Source: Candidatus Fukatsuia endosymbiont of Tuberolachnus salignus (GTDB taxonomy: Bacteria > Pseudomonadota > Gammaproteobacteria > Enterobacterales > Enterobacteriaceae). Taken from it: 64,000 nt of DNA. How positions within the stretch are numbered: position 1 is the first letter of the stretch; each line of letters starts with the position of its first letter. Below the pieces are notes generated by a model. It was not told where the DNA came from and ran no database searches. It saw only the letters and a program-made list of their open reading frames with translations. The stretch spans positions 1,550,001-1,614,000 of the forward strand of contig NZ_OZ034983.1 of NCBI RefSeq assembly GCF_964030845.1, given 5' to 3'. Both the position numbers and the translations under genes were made by a program. Positions 53,748 to 63,100 of this stretch are shown here, piece after piece.

Positions 53748-53918
53748 TTAGAACCTATTCGAAATCTCTTGTGCTCGCCGTGTTTTGGTCAAGTAATTCG
53801 CCAAAAACGCGCTCAAAATGCTCATTTACTCCTTTTGTTGTATACAAAGAGTAAACTGCTTTGCGCTCATTTTTTCCTCCCTTGAGCGCAGCGAAAAAGA
53901 TTTGGAACAGGCTCTTAA
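53748..53918. repeat. Complete copy of dispersed repeat B (MITE-like, about 171 bp)
   Basis: The left end is TTAGAACCTATTCGAAATCTC. The reverse complement of the right end is TTAAGAGCCTGTTCCAAATC. The interior is non-coding. It fills the gap between holB and tatD. Solo ends of the same family are seen at 25464, 34320 and 48879. Confidence 0.65.
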
Positions 53919-54010
53919 AACTTGTGTAACTTTATTTACTCTTTTGCAAAGAGTCTATTGTGGTTTTTTCTTCTTTTTTCTTAATTCACTACAAAACGAG
54001 TTTACCTATT

Positions 54011-54805
54011 ATGTTATTAATTGATTCTCATTGCCATCTTGATTGTTTAGATTATCAGAACTTGCATAACAGTGTTGATGATGTACTGGCTAAAGCGGCG
54101 GCGCGTGATGTTGGTTTTATTTTAGACGTCGCTACAACGTTATCTGGTTTTAAAACCATGACGGCTTTTATTGGTGAGCGTGAAAATGTTGCATTTTCTT
54201 GTGGGGTGCATCCACTTAACCTTAAAGAAAATTATGAATATCAACAATTACTAACACTTGCTGCTGCCAGCAACGTGCTGGCATTGGGAGAAACAGGGTT
54301 AGATTACCATTACCAAAAAGATAATGTTCGGCAACAACGGGAGTCGTTTTGTTGGCACATTGCCGTCGCGCGTCAGTTAAAAAAGCCGGTTATTGTACAT
54401 ACTCGCGATGCGCGTGAAGACACACTGGCTATTTTACAGAATGAGCGGGCTCAGGATTGTGGTGGTGTATTACACTGTTTTACAGAAGACCAGGCTATGG
54501 CGGAAAAATTGTTGGATTTGGGTTTTTATCTATCATTTTCAGGCATTGTGACTTTTCGTAATGCCCAATCATTACGAGATATTGTGAGCTATATTCCGCT
54601 GGATCGCTTGCTGATTGAAACGGATTCACCCTATTTAGCACCAGTGCCTTATAGGGGAAAAGAAAATCAGCCGGCTTATGTCCGTGAAGTGGCCGAATAT
54701 ATTGCCGAGCTTAAAGGTGTCACTGTGGGAAAATTGGCCGAAGTAACAACAGATAATTTCATTAAGTTATTTCATTTGGAAGGATTAAAACGGGATGTTA
54801 TTTAA
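54011..54805 (+). CDS. ycfH: TatD-family metal-dependent DNase YcfH
   Basis: A TatD-type metal-dependent hydrolase or deoxyribonuclease. The 264-residue product has DSHCHLD with the first metal-binding His pair, GETGLDYHY, VHTRDA, LHCFTED and ETDSPYLAP. The start at 54011 (MLLIDSHCHL) matches E. coli YcfH; the frame opens at 53960 without similarity. It lies between holB and ptsG as in E. coli, although repeat B separates it from holB. Confidence 0.94.
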   Translation: MLLIDSHCHLDCLDYQNLHNSVDDVLAKAAARDVGFILDVATTLSGFKTMTAFIGERENVAFSCGVHPLNLKENYEYQQLLTLAAASNVLALGETGLDYHYQKDNVRQQRESFCWHIAVARQLKKPVIVHTRDAREDTLAILQNERAQDCGGVLHCFTEDQAMAEKLLDLGFYLSFSGIVTFRNAQSLRDIVSYIPLDRLLIETDSPYLAPVPYRGKENQPAYVREVAEYIAELKGVTVGKLAEVTTDNFIKLFHLEGLKRDVI

Positions 54806-55085
54806 AATTAATCAATCACGTAAACTTTTTTTTATCCTGTAATTAATTACTGAAACCAGTAACTTTTCATGCCTGTTTGGGTAGGATAATCCGTATTTTC
54901 TACTATTTTTTACTCTTTATTTAGAGAAACGTGACTATCATCAAACATTAAAAAGGCGATTTATTTTACTCTCCGTAATAATTGAAAGGCACCGAAGATG
55001 CTTTAGTTAGCCCGTTTCCGTAACGAGGAATTAATGAAGAAACAATAAAAAATTATTTTATTGTCAACCAGGAGTGCATTTAACT
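54806..55085. promoter_or_regulatory. ptsG leader region
   Basis: About 280 AT-rich bases upstream of ptsG without a gene. CAACCAGGAGTGCATTTAACT before the ATG resembles the E. coli ptsG leader (a CAGGAG box set well upstream of the start), the region targeted there by the sRNA SgrS. Operators for Mlc or CRP were not identified with confidence. Confidence 0.4.
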
Positions 55086-56519
55086 ATGTTCAAGAACGCA
55101 TTTGCAAACCTACAAAAAGTGGGTAAATCGCTGATGCTACCGGTATCCGTATTACCTGTCGCAGGTATCTTGTTGGGCGTGGGGTCGGCTAATTTTAGCT
55201 GGCTACCTGCTGTAGTTTCTCACGTAATGGCAGAGGCCGGCGGTTCAGTATTCGCCAATATGCCGTTAATTTTTGCTATCGGTGTTGCGTTAGGTTTTAC
55301 CAATAACGACGGTGTATCCGCATTAGCCGCTGTTGTGGCCTATGGCATTATGGTGAAGACTGTTTCGGTGGTCGCTCCCCTGGTTTTACATATGCCAGTA
55401 GAAGAAATCTCCGGCAGGCATTTGGCTGATACTGGAGTATTGGGCGGGATCATGGCTGGTGCGATTGCGGCCTATATGTTTAATCGTTTCTATCGTATCA
55501 AGTTACCTGAGTGCCTAGGTTTCTTCGCAGGAAAGCGTTTTGTTCCTATTATCTCTGGTTTTGTCGCTATCTTGTTGGGGGGGATTTTATCCTTCGTCTG
55601 GCCCCCGATAGGGGGAGCGGTGCAAGCTTTTTCACAGTGGGCGGCTTACCAAAACTCGGTAGCTGCATTTGCTATCTACGGTGTTGTTGAACGTGCACTG
55701 CTTCCTTTTGGTCTTCATCATATCTGGAATGTTCCTTTCCAAATGCAAATTGGTGAATATACCAATGCGGCAGGGCAGGTATTCCACGGTGATATCCCAC
55801 GTTATATCGCGGGTGATCCGACAGCGGGTAAATTATCAGGGGGCTTTCTGTTTAAAATGTACGGTCTGCCCGCCGCAGCAATTGCGATTTGGCACTCCGC
55901 CAAGCCGGAGAACCGCGCAAGGGTGGGCGGTATCATGATTTCTGCCGCATTGACTGCGTTTTTGACTGGCATTACTGAGCCGATCGAGTTCACTTTTATG
56001 TTTGTGGCGCCCATTCTATATGCGATTCATGCGATCCTGGCAGGGTTGGCTTTCCCTATCTGTATTTTGCTAGGTATGCGTGATGGGACGAGTTTCTCTC
56101 ATGGATTAATTGATTTTATTGTGCTCAGTGGTAACAGTAGCCGAATTTGGTTATTTCCTGTGGTGGGTATCTGCTACGGTTTTGTATATTACCTTGTCTT
56201 CCGCGTGTTGATTGCTAAATTGGATCTGAAAACACCGGGTCGTGAAGATGAATCGGATGAAGAAACGACACGGAGTAGTAGTGAAATGTCAGCCGCACTG
56301 GTTGCTACCTTCGGGGGAAAAAATAATATCCTTAATTTGGATGCCTGTATTACTCGCTTGCGGGTGAGGGTAGTGGATATTACCAAAGTTGATCAATCTG
56401 GCCTGAAAAAACTGGGTGCTGCCGGCGTCGTGGTTTCAGGCTCTGGTGTGCAAGCTATTTTTGGTACTAAGTCTGATAATTTGAAAACGGATATGGATGA
56501 ATATATTCGTGGTAGTTGA
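55086..56519 (+). CDS. ptsG: Glucose-specific PTS enzyme IIBC
   Basis: PtsG imports glucose and phosphorylates it to glucose 6-phosphate. The 477-residue product equals the E. coli length. The membrane IIC domain (residues about 1-385) includes GFTNNDGVSALAAVVAYG and GITEPIEFTFMFVAP. The C-terminal IIB domain has the phosphorylated Cys in NLDACITRLRV. ATG 55086 (MFKNAFANLQ) is the family start. A GTG at 55074 in the same frame lies too close to the AGGAG box to be likely. Confidence 0.96.
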   Translation: MFKNAFANLQKVGKSLMLPVSVLPVAGILLGVGSANFSWLPAVVSHVMAEAGGSVFANMPLIFAIGVALGFTNNDGVSALAAVVAYGIMVKTVSVVAPLVLHMPVEEISGRHLADTGVLGGIMAGAIAAYMFNRFYRIKLPECLGFFAGKRFVPIISGFVAILLGGILSFVWPPIGGAVQAFSQWAAYQNSVAAFAIYGVVERALLPFGLHHIWNVPFQMQIGEYTNAAGQVFHGDIPRYIAGDPTAGKLSGGFLFKMYGLPAAAIAIWHSAKPENRARVGGIMISAALTAFLTGITEPIEFTFMFVAPILYAIHAILAGLAFPICILLGMRDGTSFSHGLIDFIVLSGNSSRIWLFPVVGICYGFVYYLVFRVLIAKLDLKTPGREDESDEETTRSSSEMSAALVATFGGKNNILNLDACITRLRVRVVDITKVDQSGLKKLGAAGVVVSGSGVQAIFGTKSDNLKTDMDEYIRGS

Positions 56520-56526
56520 TTGCATT

Positions 56527-56550
56527 TTAAAGAGGCTGTGGCCTCTTTAA
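56527..56550 (+). terminator. Hairpin after ptsG
   Basis: TTAAAGAGGC, TGTG, GCCTCTTTAA form a perfect 10-bp stem with a four-base loop just after the ptsG stop. The T-tract lies within the stem end. Confidence 0.8.
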
Positions 56551-56641
56551 ATGAATATCCATAAATTCAAGTTGAATACAATAGAGTCTGTCGTTCATAC
56601 TACATGTACCCTTTACTTTCTTGACAAAAAGGAAATGTTTT

Positions 56642-57052
56642 ATGAATGAAGAAACGGTTTTCAGTAAAATTATACGAGATGCCAAGCAAGATGCTGAACG
56701 AGGCACCGGACTTGCTGGTGTGATTTACCATGATGAGCTGGTGACGGCATTTCGTGACATTAAGCCTCGGGCACCCACCCACATTTTGATTGTTCCTAAT
56801 ATTCTTATTCCGACTCTTAATGATGTTACCCACGAACATGAGGCAGTGTTAGGGCGGATGATCACTGTCGCTGCTAAAATTGCTAAAGACGAAGGTATTG
56901 CGGAAGACGGTTATCGGCTAATTATGAATTGTAATCGCCATGCTTGCCAAGAAATCTACCATATTCATGCGCATCTGGTTGGTGGCTGTCATCTGGGGGC
57001 CGCCATTAAAATCGATGAGGATGCCAAACGTCAAGTTACACTGTCACAATAG
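56642..57052 (+). CDS. hinT: HIT-family purine nucleoside phosphoramidase HinT
   Basis: HinT hydrolyses adenosine phosphoramidates. The catalytic HIT motif is complete: YHIHAHLVGG. The product has 136 residues, against 119 in E. coli. The extra length comes from an insertion after FSKIIR (DAKQDAERGTGLAG in place of about six residues) and a longer C-terminal tail (IDEDAKRQVTLSQ). ATG 56642 is preceded by AAGGAAA. It keeps its place between ptsG and ycfL. Confidence 0.93.
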   Translation: MNEETVFSKIIRDAKQDAERGTGLAGVIYHDELVTAFRDIKPRAPTHILIVPNILIPTLNDVTHEHEAVLGRMITVAAKIAKDEGIAEDGYRLIMNCNRHACQEIYHIHAHLVGGCHLGAAIKIDEDAKRQVTLSQ

Positions 57053-57108
57053 ATCGCTGTGGGAGATAATTTCGCGACGGCTCTGATGATTTCTATCGAG
57101 GTGTCTTT

Positions 57109-57549
57109 ATGCGCCATCTGACGGGGAATTTGCGCTACACAGCAGGTTTTGCAAGAACTTTAATGATATTAGTGCCTGTTGTGTTACTCGGTTGTGCTGA
57201 TCTAAAAGGTATTGCTGTTAATCAGCAGCAAATGCTGGTTATGGATCCTTCGGTACTGACTACGGGTATTTTGGTGACGTCACCGATAGTGATTCGCCAG
57301 ATTACTCTTAATAAGGGTGTTGTCTCTAATCGTTCTGTGTCTAGAACTGCCACTGTGGTTTTGAATAATACTCAAGCCAAGGCGGTGCAAATAAGGTATC
57401 GTTTTTATTGGTATGATGCTGAAGGGTTGGATTTATTACCGTTCGCAAAGCCACAAACGATCACTATTGCAGCAAAATCTAAGGTAGTAATTCGATCAGA
57501 TAATCAGCATCAGGAGACTTGTTTTGTGCGTGTTTATCTGTTTTTATAG
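57109..57549 (+). CDS. ycfL: YcfL family lipoprotein
   Basis: A YcfL-type lipoprotein of unknown role, encoded beside lpoB in enterobacteria. The 146-residue product has a lipobox VLLGC (Cys near residue 29) and the YcfL core (QMLVMDPSVL, YRFYWYDAEGLDL). The start at 57109 has GAGGTG upstream. The sequence coding for residues 13-20 (GFARTLM) is nearly identical to the right end of repeat A (GGTTTTGCAAGAA...TAATGA). The signal peptide therefore appears to have absorbed a repeat end; ATG 57163 inside it is an alternative start. Confidence 0.85.
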   Translation: MRHLTGNLRYTAGFARTLMILVPVVLLGCADLKGIAVNQQQMLVMDPSVLTTGILVTSPIVIRQITLNKGVVSNRSVSRTATVVLNNTQAKAVQIRYRFYWYDAEGLDLLPFAKPQTITIAAKSKVVIRSDNQHQETCFVRVYLFL

Positions 57550-57634
57550 GAAATAAATGGCATTTAAGGCTGATTTTTACACAATATCAGTGAGTACAGC
57601 ATATTCTGAACTAGTTTTGGTTAGGGTGAAATAA

Positions 57635-58243
57635 ATGAAAAGGTATTTCTTTGTGGCTCTGGCTACTTTGATGTTGACCGGTTGTCCATCGCAACCACCG
57701 GATGTACCACAGCCGCCAGTGACGATAAAACCCTCAAAACCGTCACCTCTCCCTCTTGAAACTACACCATTTGAAACTACACCATCAGTCGTGGAGACTG
57801 TGCCGCAAGTGCCCAAAATTCAGTCGATAAATTGGGCTGCTAGTGTAGAACCGCTGGTGGCAAAGATGCTAAATGCAAATAATGTGACCGCAGGCAGCGT
57901 ATTGTTGTTGGATAGTGTAAAAAATAACACCAATGGTAGGTTACAAACTAGTAAGGCGACGGAAGCATTACATCGAGTATTGGCCTCGAACAAAAAGTTT
58001 GTACTTGTTTCGAGCGATCGACTGGCAGAGGCCAAACGAACATTGGGATTGTCGGAGGAAGATAGTTTAGGATCACGCAGTAAGGCAGTGGGTTTGGCCC
58101 GTCATGTTAACGCACAATATGTACTTTATAGTGATGTGAGGGGTGATAGCAAAGCACCGACCATCGATATGCAATTGATGTTGGTACAAACCGGTGAGAT
58201 TATTTGGCCAGATGATGGTTCCATTGACGGGGGGAGTTTTTGA
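57635..58243 (+). CDS. lpoB: Penicillin-binding protein activator LpoB
   Basis: LpoB is an outer-membrane lipoprotein that reaches through the periplasm to activate PBP1b. The 202-residue product has lipobox LTGC. A proline-rich linker (residues about 20-60) includes the directly repeated ETTPFETTP. The globular domain includes VTAGSVLLLDSVKNNTNGRL and MQLMLVQTGEIIW. The linker is a little shorter than in E. coli. Its end overlaps the region before ndh; thiK, nagZ and ycfP, which follow in E. coli, are missing. Confidence 0.93.
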   Translation: MKRYFFVALATLMLTGCPSQPPDVPQPPVTIKPSKPSPLPLETTPFETTPSVVETVPQVPKIQSINWAASVEPLVAKMLNANNVTAGSVLLLDSVKNNTNGRLQTSKATEALHRVLASNKKFVLVSSDRLAEAKRTLGLSEEDSLGSRSKAVGLARHVNAQYVLYSDVRGDSKAPTIDMQLMLVQTGEIIWPDDGSIDGGSF

Positions 58244-58245
58244 TC

Positions 58246-59544
58246 ATGCCTAAGAAAAAAATCGTCATTATTGGTGGTGGTGCGGGAGGCCTAGAACTTG
58301 CGACTCGTCTTGGCAGTAAACTGGGGCGTAGTAAAAAAGCGCAAATTGTCCTGGTCGACCGCAATCAAAGCCATTTGTGGAAACCTTTACTACACGAAGT
58401 GGCGACCGGCTCTTTGGATGGTGGGGTTGATGCCCTGAGTTACCTGGCTCATGCCCGTAACCACTATTTTAATTTCCAGTTTGGATCATTGACCGATATT
58501 AATCGTGAAGAGCGTAGTATTACGCTGGCAGATATTCGTGATGATCAAGGTGAGGTTCTCGTAGGTAAACGAAAATTGTCGTATGACATTTTAGTGATGG
58601 CTTTAGGCAGTACATCCAATGATTTTTCTACGCCGGGCGTGCAGGAAAATTGTATTTTTCTCGATAGCTCACAGCAAGCACATCGTTTCCATAATCAAAT
58701 GCTGAATTTATTCTTGAAATATTCAGCGCTGCCAGGAGAAAAAGAAAGGGTTAATATCGCTATTGTCGGTGGTGGTGCGACCGGGGTTGAGTTGTCAGCA
58801 GAATTGCATAATGCGGTAAAACAACTCCACAGTTATGGTTTTGAAGGCTTAGATAATCAAGCGCTTAATGTCACCTTACTGGAGGCGGGTGAACGTATCC
58901 TTCCTGCTTTACCAGCACGTATCTCAGCGGCGGCAGAGCAGGAGTTGGTTAAATTAGGAGTGAGGGTGTTAACCAAAACGATGGTAACACGTGCTGATCC
59001 CGAAGGGTTATATACGAAAGATAATGAATTGATTAAGGCGGATCTTATGGTTTGGGCGGCAGGTATTAAAGCGCCTGATTTTATGAAAAATATTGCTGGA
59101 TTGGAAACGAATCGTATTAACCAGTTAGTGGTTGAACCTACGTTGCAGACGACGCTTGATACTCATATTTTTGCTATTGGCGATTGCGCATCTTGTCCAT
59201 TAACCAAAGGGGGTTTTGTCCCTCCACGTGCTCAGTCAGCACACCAAATGGCTAGCCGTTGTTATAGTAATATTTTAGCGTTGCTCAACGATCAGTCTTT
59301 AAAGCCCTATGTTTATAAAGATCATGGTTCCCTGGTTTCATTATCTAAATTTAGTACTATTGGTAGTTTAATGGGCAACCTGATGCGAGGTTCGATGATA
59401 GTGGAAGGCAGATTGGCACGCTTTGTCTATATCTCATTGTATCGTATGCATCAGGTAGCGTTACATGGTTATATTAAGACAAGCTTAATGATGTTGGTTG
59501 GTGGTATTAACCGGGTTATTCGTCCACGCTTAAAACTACACTAA
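58246..59544 (+). CDS. ndh: NADH dehydrogenase II (NDH-2)
   Basis: Ndh is a membrane-associated FAD enzyme that passes electrons from NADH to ubiquinone without pumping protons. The start at 58246 (MPKKKIVIIGGG), with GGGGGAG upstream, gives 432 residues, near the E. coli 434. Two dinucleotide-binding motifs (IIGGGAGGLE and IVGGGATGVE) and the FAD motif IFAIGDCAS are present, with a C-terminal membrane-attachment region. It starts right after the lpoB stop, so it may be read from the lpoB transcript. Confidence 0.96.
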   Translation: MPKKKIVIIGGGAGGLELATRLGSKLGRSKKAQIVLVDRNQSHLWKPLLHEVATGSLDGGVDALSYLAHARNHYFNFQFGSLTDINREERSITLADIRDDQGEVLVGKRKLSYDILVMALGSTSNDFSTPGVQENCIFLDSSQQAHRFHNQMLNLFLKYSALPGEKERVNIAIVGGGATGVELSAELHNAVKQLHSYGFEGLDNQALNVTLLEAGERILPALPARISAAAEQELVKLGVRVLTKTMVTRADPEGLYTKDNELIKADLMVWAAGIKAPDFMKNIAGLETNRINQLVVEPTLQTTLDTHIFAIGDCASCPLTKGGFVPPRAQSAHQMASRCYSNILALLNDQSLKPYVYKDHGSLVSLSKFSTIGSLMGNLMRGSMIVEGRLARFVYISLYRMHQVALHGYIKTSLMMLVGGINRVIRPRLKLH

Positions 59545-59602
59545 CCTGTATTTTTTTCATGGTGTTATTGAGGATTAACAATAAGGCATTGTATGGTTTT
59601 CC

Positions 59603-59722
59603 GTGATTAGATCAATGTTAGTGGGCGTTGCCCTCGGTATCGTAGTTGCATTAGGTATTGTTGTTGTCAGTATAAGTATTTTTTCAAATGATCCGCTGTA
59701 TGCGCAAGTCGCCCCTCGATAA
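59603..59722 (+). pseudogene. ycfJ: N-terminal stump of ycfJ
   Basis: The 39-codon frame beginning GTG ATT AGA encodes IRSMLVGVALGIVVALGI and ends PLYAQVAPR. It aligns with the first 39 residues or so of E. coli YcfJ (SMLAGIGIGVAAALG...PQYAQV), which is also encoded just after ndh. The glycine-zipper remainder of YcfJ is gone, replaced by repeat A and AT-rich sequence. A short membrane peptide could still be made. Confidence 0.7.
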
Positions 59723-60167
59723 CACTATAATAAGAACAGTTAAAAAATAGACTTCTTGTGTAATCTACTCTGTGGTATGAATTACGGTTTTGCAAGAAGT
59801 TTAATGATTATTAAGTCTTTTACATTTAATTAGCGTGAATGCTACTCGTGCTCTCATGTTATTATTTACGTATCATCATTGATATTTAATAGGAACATAT
59901 AAAAGTGGTATTTTCTATCTCCACTGATATGTCATCCTTTACACCCAATATATTATTTTTTACTTATAAATATAATAATTTTGAATATTTTATATTTATA
60001 AAATTATTTTTAATAAATAATGGAGAATAGGTTTAAGTTCTATTTATAAAATAAAAAATCTAACCAGAGAATATAAATATATTATGACGTCTCCGCGTTA
60101 ATATTCAATTTCAATCGATATAAAAATCGAGTTAAACGGAATTTTTATTTAAATTAGAGATAATTTC
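59723..60167. other. AT-rich region upstream of the modular toxin gene
   Basis: Apart from the repeat A copy, this stretch of about 445 bases is very AT-rich with no credible gene. It separates the core ndh locus from the toxin gene and must contain the toxin promoter. The composition is typical of H-NS-silenced acquired DNA. Confidence 0.4.
59749..59806. repeat. Short repeat A copy with both ends, after the ycfJ stump
   Basis: TAGACTTCTTGTGTAATCTAC at the left and ATTACGGTTTTGCAAGAAGTTTAATG at the right are the two ends of repeat A, here only about 58 bp apart. It is an internally deleted copy at the point where ycfJ is cut. Confidence 0.65.
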
Positions 60168-63100
60168 ATGCCAACAGCTCATAGAGTTCACACAAATCCA
60201 GTAAGCACACCTCAGAAAAACGACCATTGGACAAAGAAGGTACAGGAAACATTCAGCTCCTTTGAAAACGGTGAGAAGCTTGCATTACAAAAGCTGAAAA
60301 TATTATTTCCATTAAAGACTGAAAAAGAAATTGGAGATATATGGAAGAGCTTTAATATGTCAGGTGAAATGCGGCAGCGATTGGTTTTTGAACTGGCCGG
60401 TGAGGGGAGCATTCCTTTATGGGCTGAAACGCATAAAACCGCGTCAATGGACGTTAACAACCTCCATCGATTTGATCACATTCGTAGTATCACCGATTCG
60501 ATGATTGCTCAGCTTCAAAGGGGTAACAAAATTAACCCTCAGCACTCTGCTGTTTTCTATTTTAGCCCCCAATTTCTTGCCGACTATGCCCAAATAAGTG
60601 GCTATCAAACTAACGACAAAGGTGCTCTCTTTAGAACCGATATGAGCGGGGTATTTCGTGGCGATCATCGGACACCAGATGAATTGACTATGGATGGAAA
60701 AATGTTGGCTTTCAATGGAGGACATTCCGATCAACACACCACGGAAACGACACTTTGTACCAGCACCGACTATCGAGATGGTGTCGATTATGGTCACACT
60801 CATGTGGGGGAAGCGGGACAATTCAACTACGGTTACCAGGATGCAGAAAGCCCTGATCCATCCGATTCAGATTCCATTGACTCACAGCCTTCTGAACGCT
60901 TGCGTGAGCATCAAACAGATGGGTTTGTCTATTCGATCGATACACGAGGTTTGGAGGCTGTACCCATCGCAGACAATCTTGTGCTTAATCCACACAAATC
61001 AGTGGAGGCGGGTGGTGTTATTCCCGCTGAGGTACACATTTCTGCTCTTAGCGGCACAGGGATTACGTCTGATCGCATATGGTTGGTTAACTCTTTGGGT
61101 ACCAAAGCCGTCAAGATTGATGCACTGTATAAACATTTTCCTCAACAGCTTTCCGATCTCAATAGTCGGACGTTAAATGGTGAAAAATCATACATCTACG
61201 ATGCCCTATTCGACGATGCCGCTTTAAAGGGAATCGCGGTTTTGGACATCAGTGAAATGACCCGATCCGGTGCCACACAAAATATTCGTGATTACCAACA
61301 TCCTGACTATTCCCGTGTAGATGCTGGCATCACTCTTTCTTCCATCGTTGTGCCCACCGCCAGTACTTCCGTAAAATTGCCCACATCACAAGCAGTACAG
61401 AGATCAGAAGCTCATTCCAAGAGACACAGCTCACATGAACTCATTAATGTCACTATCGATGATTTTCTAGACAAATTAGTAAACTATTTTTTAAAAATAA
61501 AAAAATCGATTGATAACCATATTCAAATGGGCGCTTTTGATGCTTTAACTTGGGACAAAAAATTTTTAACGCCAATTGTCGCACTGGCTAATGAAAAAAA
61601 ACCGGGATTAGATCTGTTTTTATGTGATAACCCAGACGATTTTGTCAAAAAAATAAAAACATTAGTGGGGTCAAATCACCAGAATCAGGAAAAAACCGCA
61701 CGATTTATTGTACCCAGTGATAATGGTGGGCATTTTGCTGCTTTTGATTGTAGGGTAACAACTGAAAATAAAATATCCATTATTGGCGTTGATTCGTCAT
61801 CAAAAATGGGAGCAGGCATATTAACAATGCAATTATTAAAGATATTGTCTACAAAACTGCCCAATGCTTCATTTAAGATGATGTTGACTTTTCTACAAAG
61901 TAGCCATGGTGAGTGTGCTATTTTCAGTCTTGCATTAGCCAAAAAAATGTTTGAAGAACAGACAATCTTTCAGGAATTACATGAAAAAAATCTTGCAGGT
62001 CAATTGGTTTCTGTTGCTGATCCAAGCAGCCCTTATTTAGAGCCTAAGGATTCATACCGTTATCTTCCCGCGACCATGATGAAACATTTTCAGTCGCAAA
62101 GGGAGCTAAATGAATATCTCGCACAGAATCCAAAAGCAAGAGACTTGATAATTAACAACAAAAGGCAAACATTAGCGACTAGATTACAGCAGCATAGGAC
62201 TTTCACCAGCAGTCATGGACCAGAAGGAGGAGTAATAACCTGTTCTAATTCTATTGAATTAGAAAGAAAAAAAATAATTCTCTCTCTTATTACTGAGCTC
62301 CTTAGCAATCCAGAAGATACGTCTAAAAAAATTCAACCATCGCAAGCCATTCCTCATCTAGGAAGTGAAGAAGAAATAAAAGAAATCTCATTTGCTTTTG
62401 ATCAGCACAAAGATTTTATCGAGGTACTCGGAGACTTGATACCTGATAATCTCAAAGGCAGTTTGTCCAAGGCTTTTTCTAGACAAGTTATGCTGGAGAC
62501 GCTTATTCGTGGGCCGAATGGCGTCAAAGAATTTAGAACTTGGCTAGAAATTTTGGTTGACGACTATCTCGTTTATAAGGATTTGACTGAGTATCTTGAT
62601 ATTGATCGCTATCTCACTCCCAAAGACCAATATCGTCGCCATCATCGGGGAATCATCATCACACATCTAGGATTATTACAATCTGAAAATACAGAGATGT
62701 GGAGAGAAAAATTTGATAGTAGTGGTCTTCGGATAGCGAATAGTCATTTTACACAGGATCCTGCTGATGATGTGTTGAACGTTATTAAGCGTGCTAATTA
62801 TAAAAATTTTATGGATCAATTAAGAACGCTTACTGAAAATAGTTACATTTTTATCGATGCAATCACCTCAGATACGAAAAATTATGGTGCGTCAGCGATT
62901 ACAGTCGACGAAGAAGGGGGTAAGAAAATCTGGTCGTACTTCGATCCCGATAGCGGCTACCAGGTATTTGCTCATTACGATGATTTTCGGCAGTTTATGG
63001 ATCACCACTTTACAGGCATTGATCAAAGAACACTCTCTATTCATTTTCAAAATTTTAGAGGTGTTGAGGGAGAAGGGCAGTCACCTCCTGATGATCTACC

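Noticed and set aside
53818..54024. 68-codon frame between holB and tatD
   Set aside because: It lies mostly within repeat B and overlaps the tatD start.
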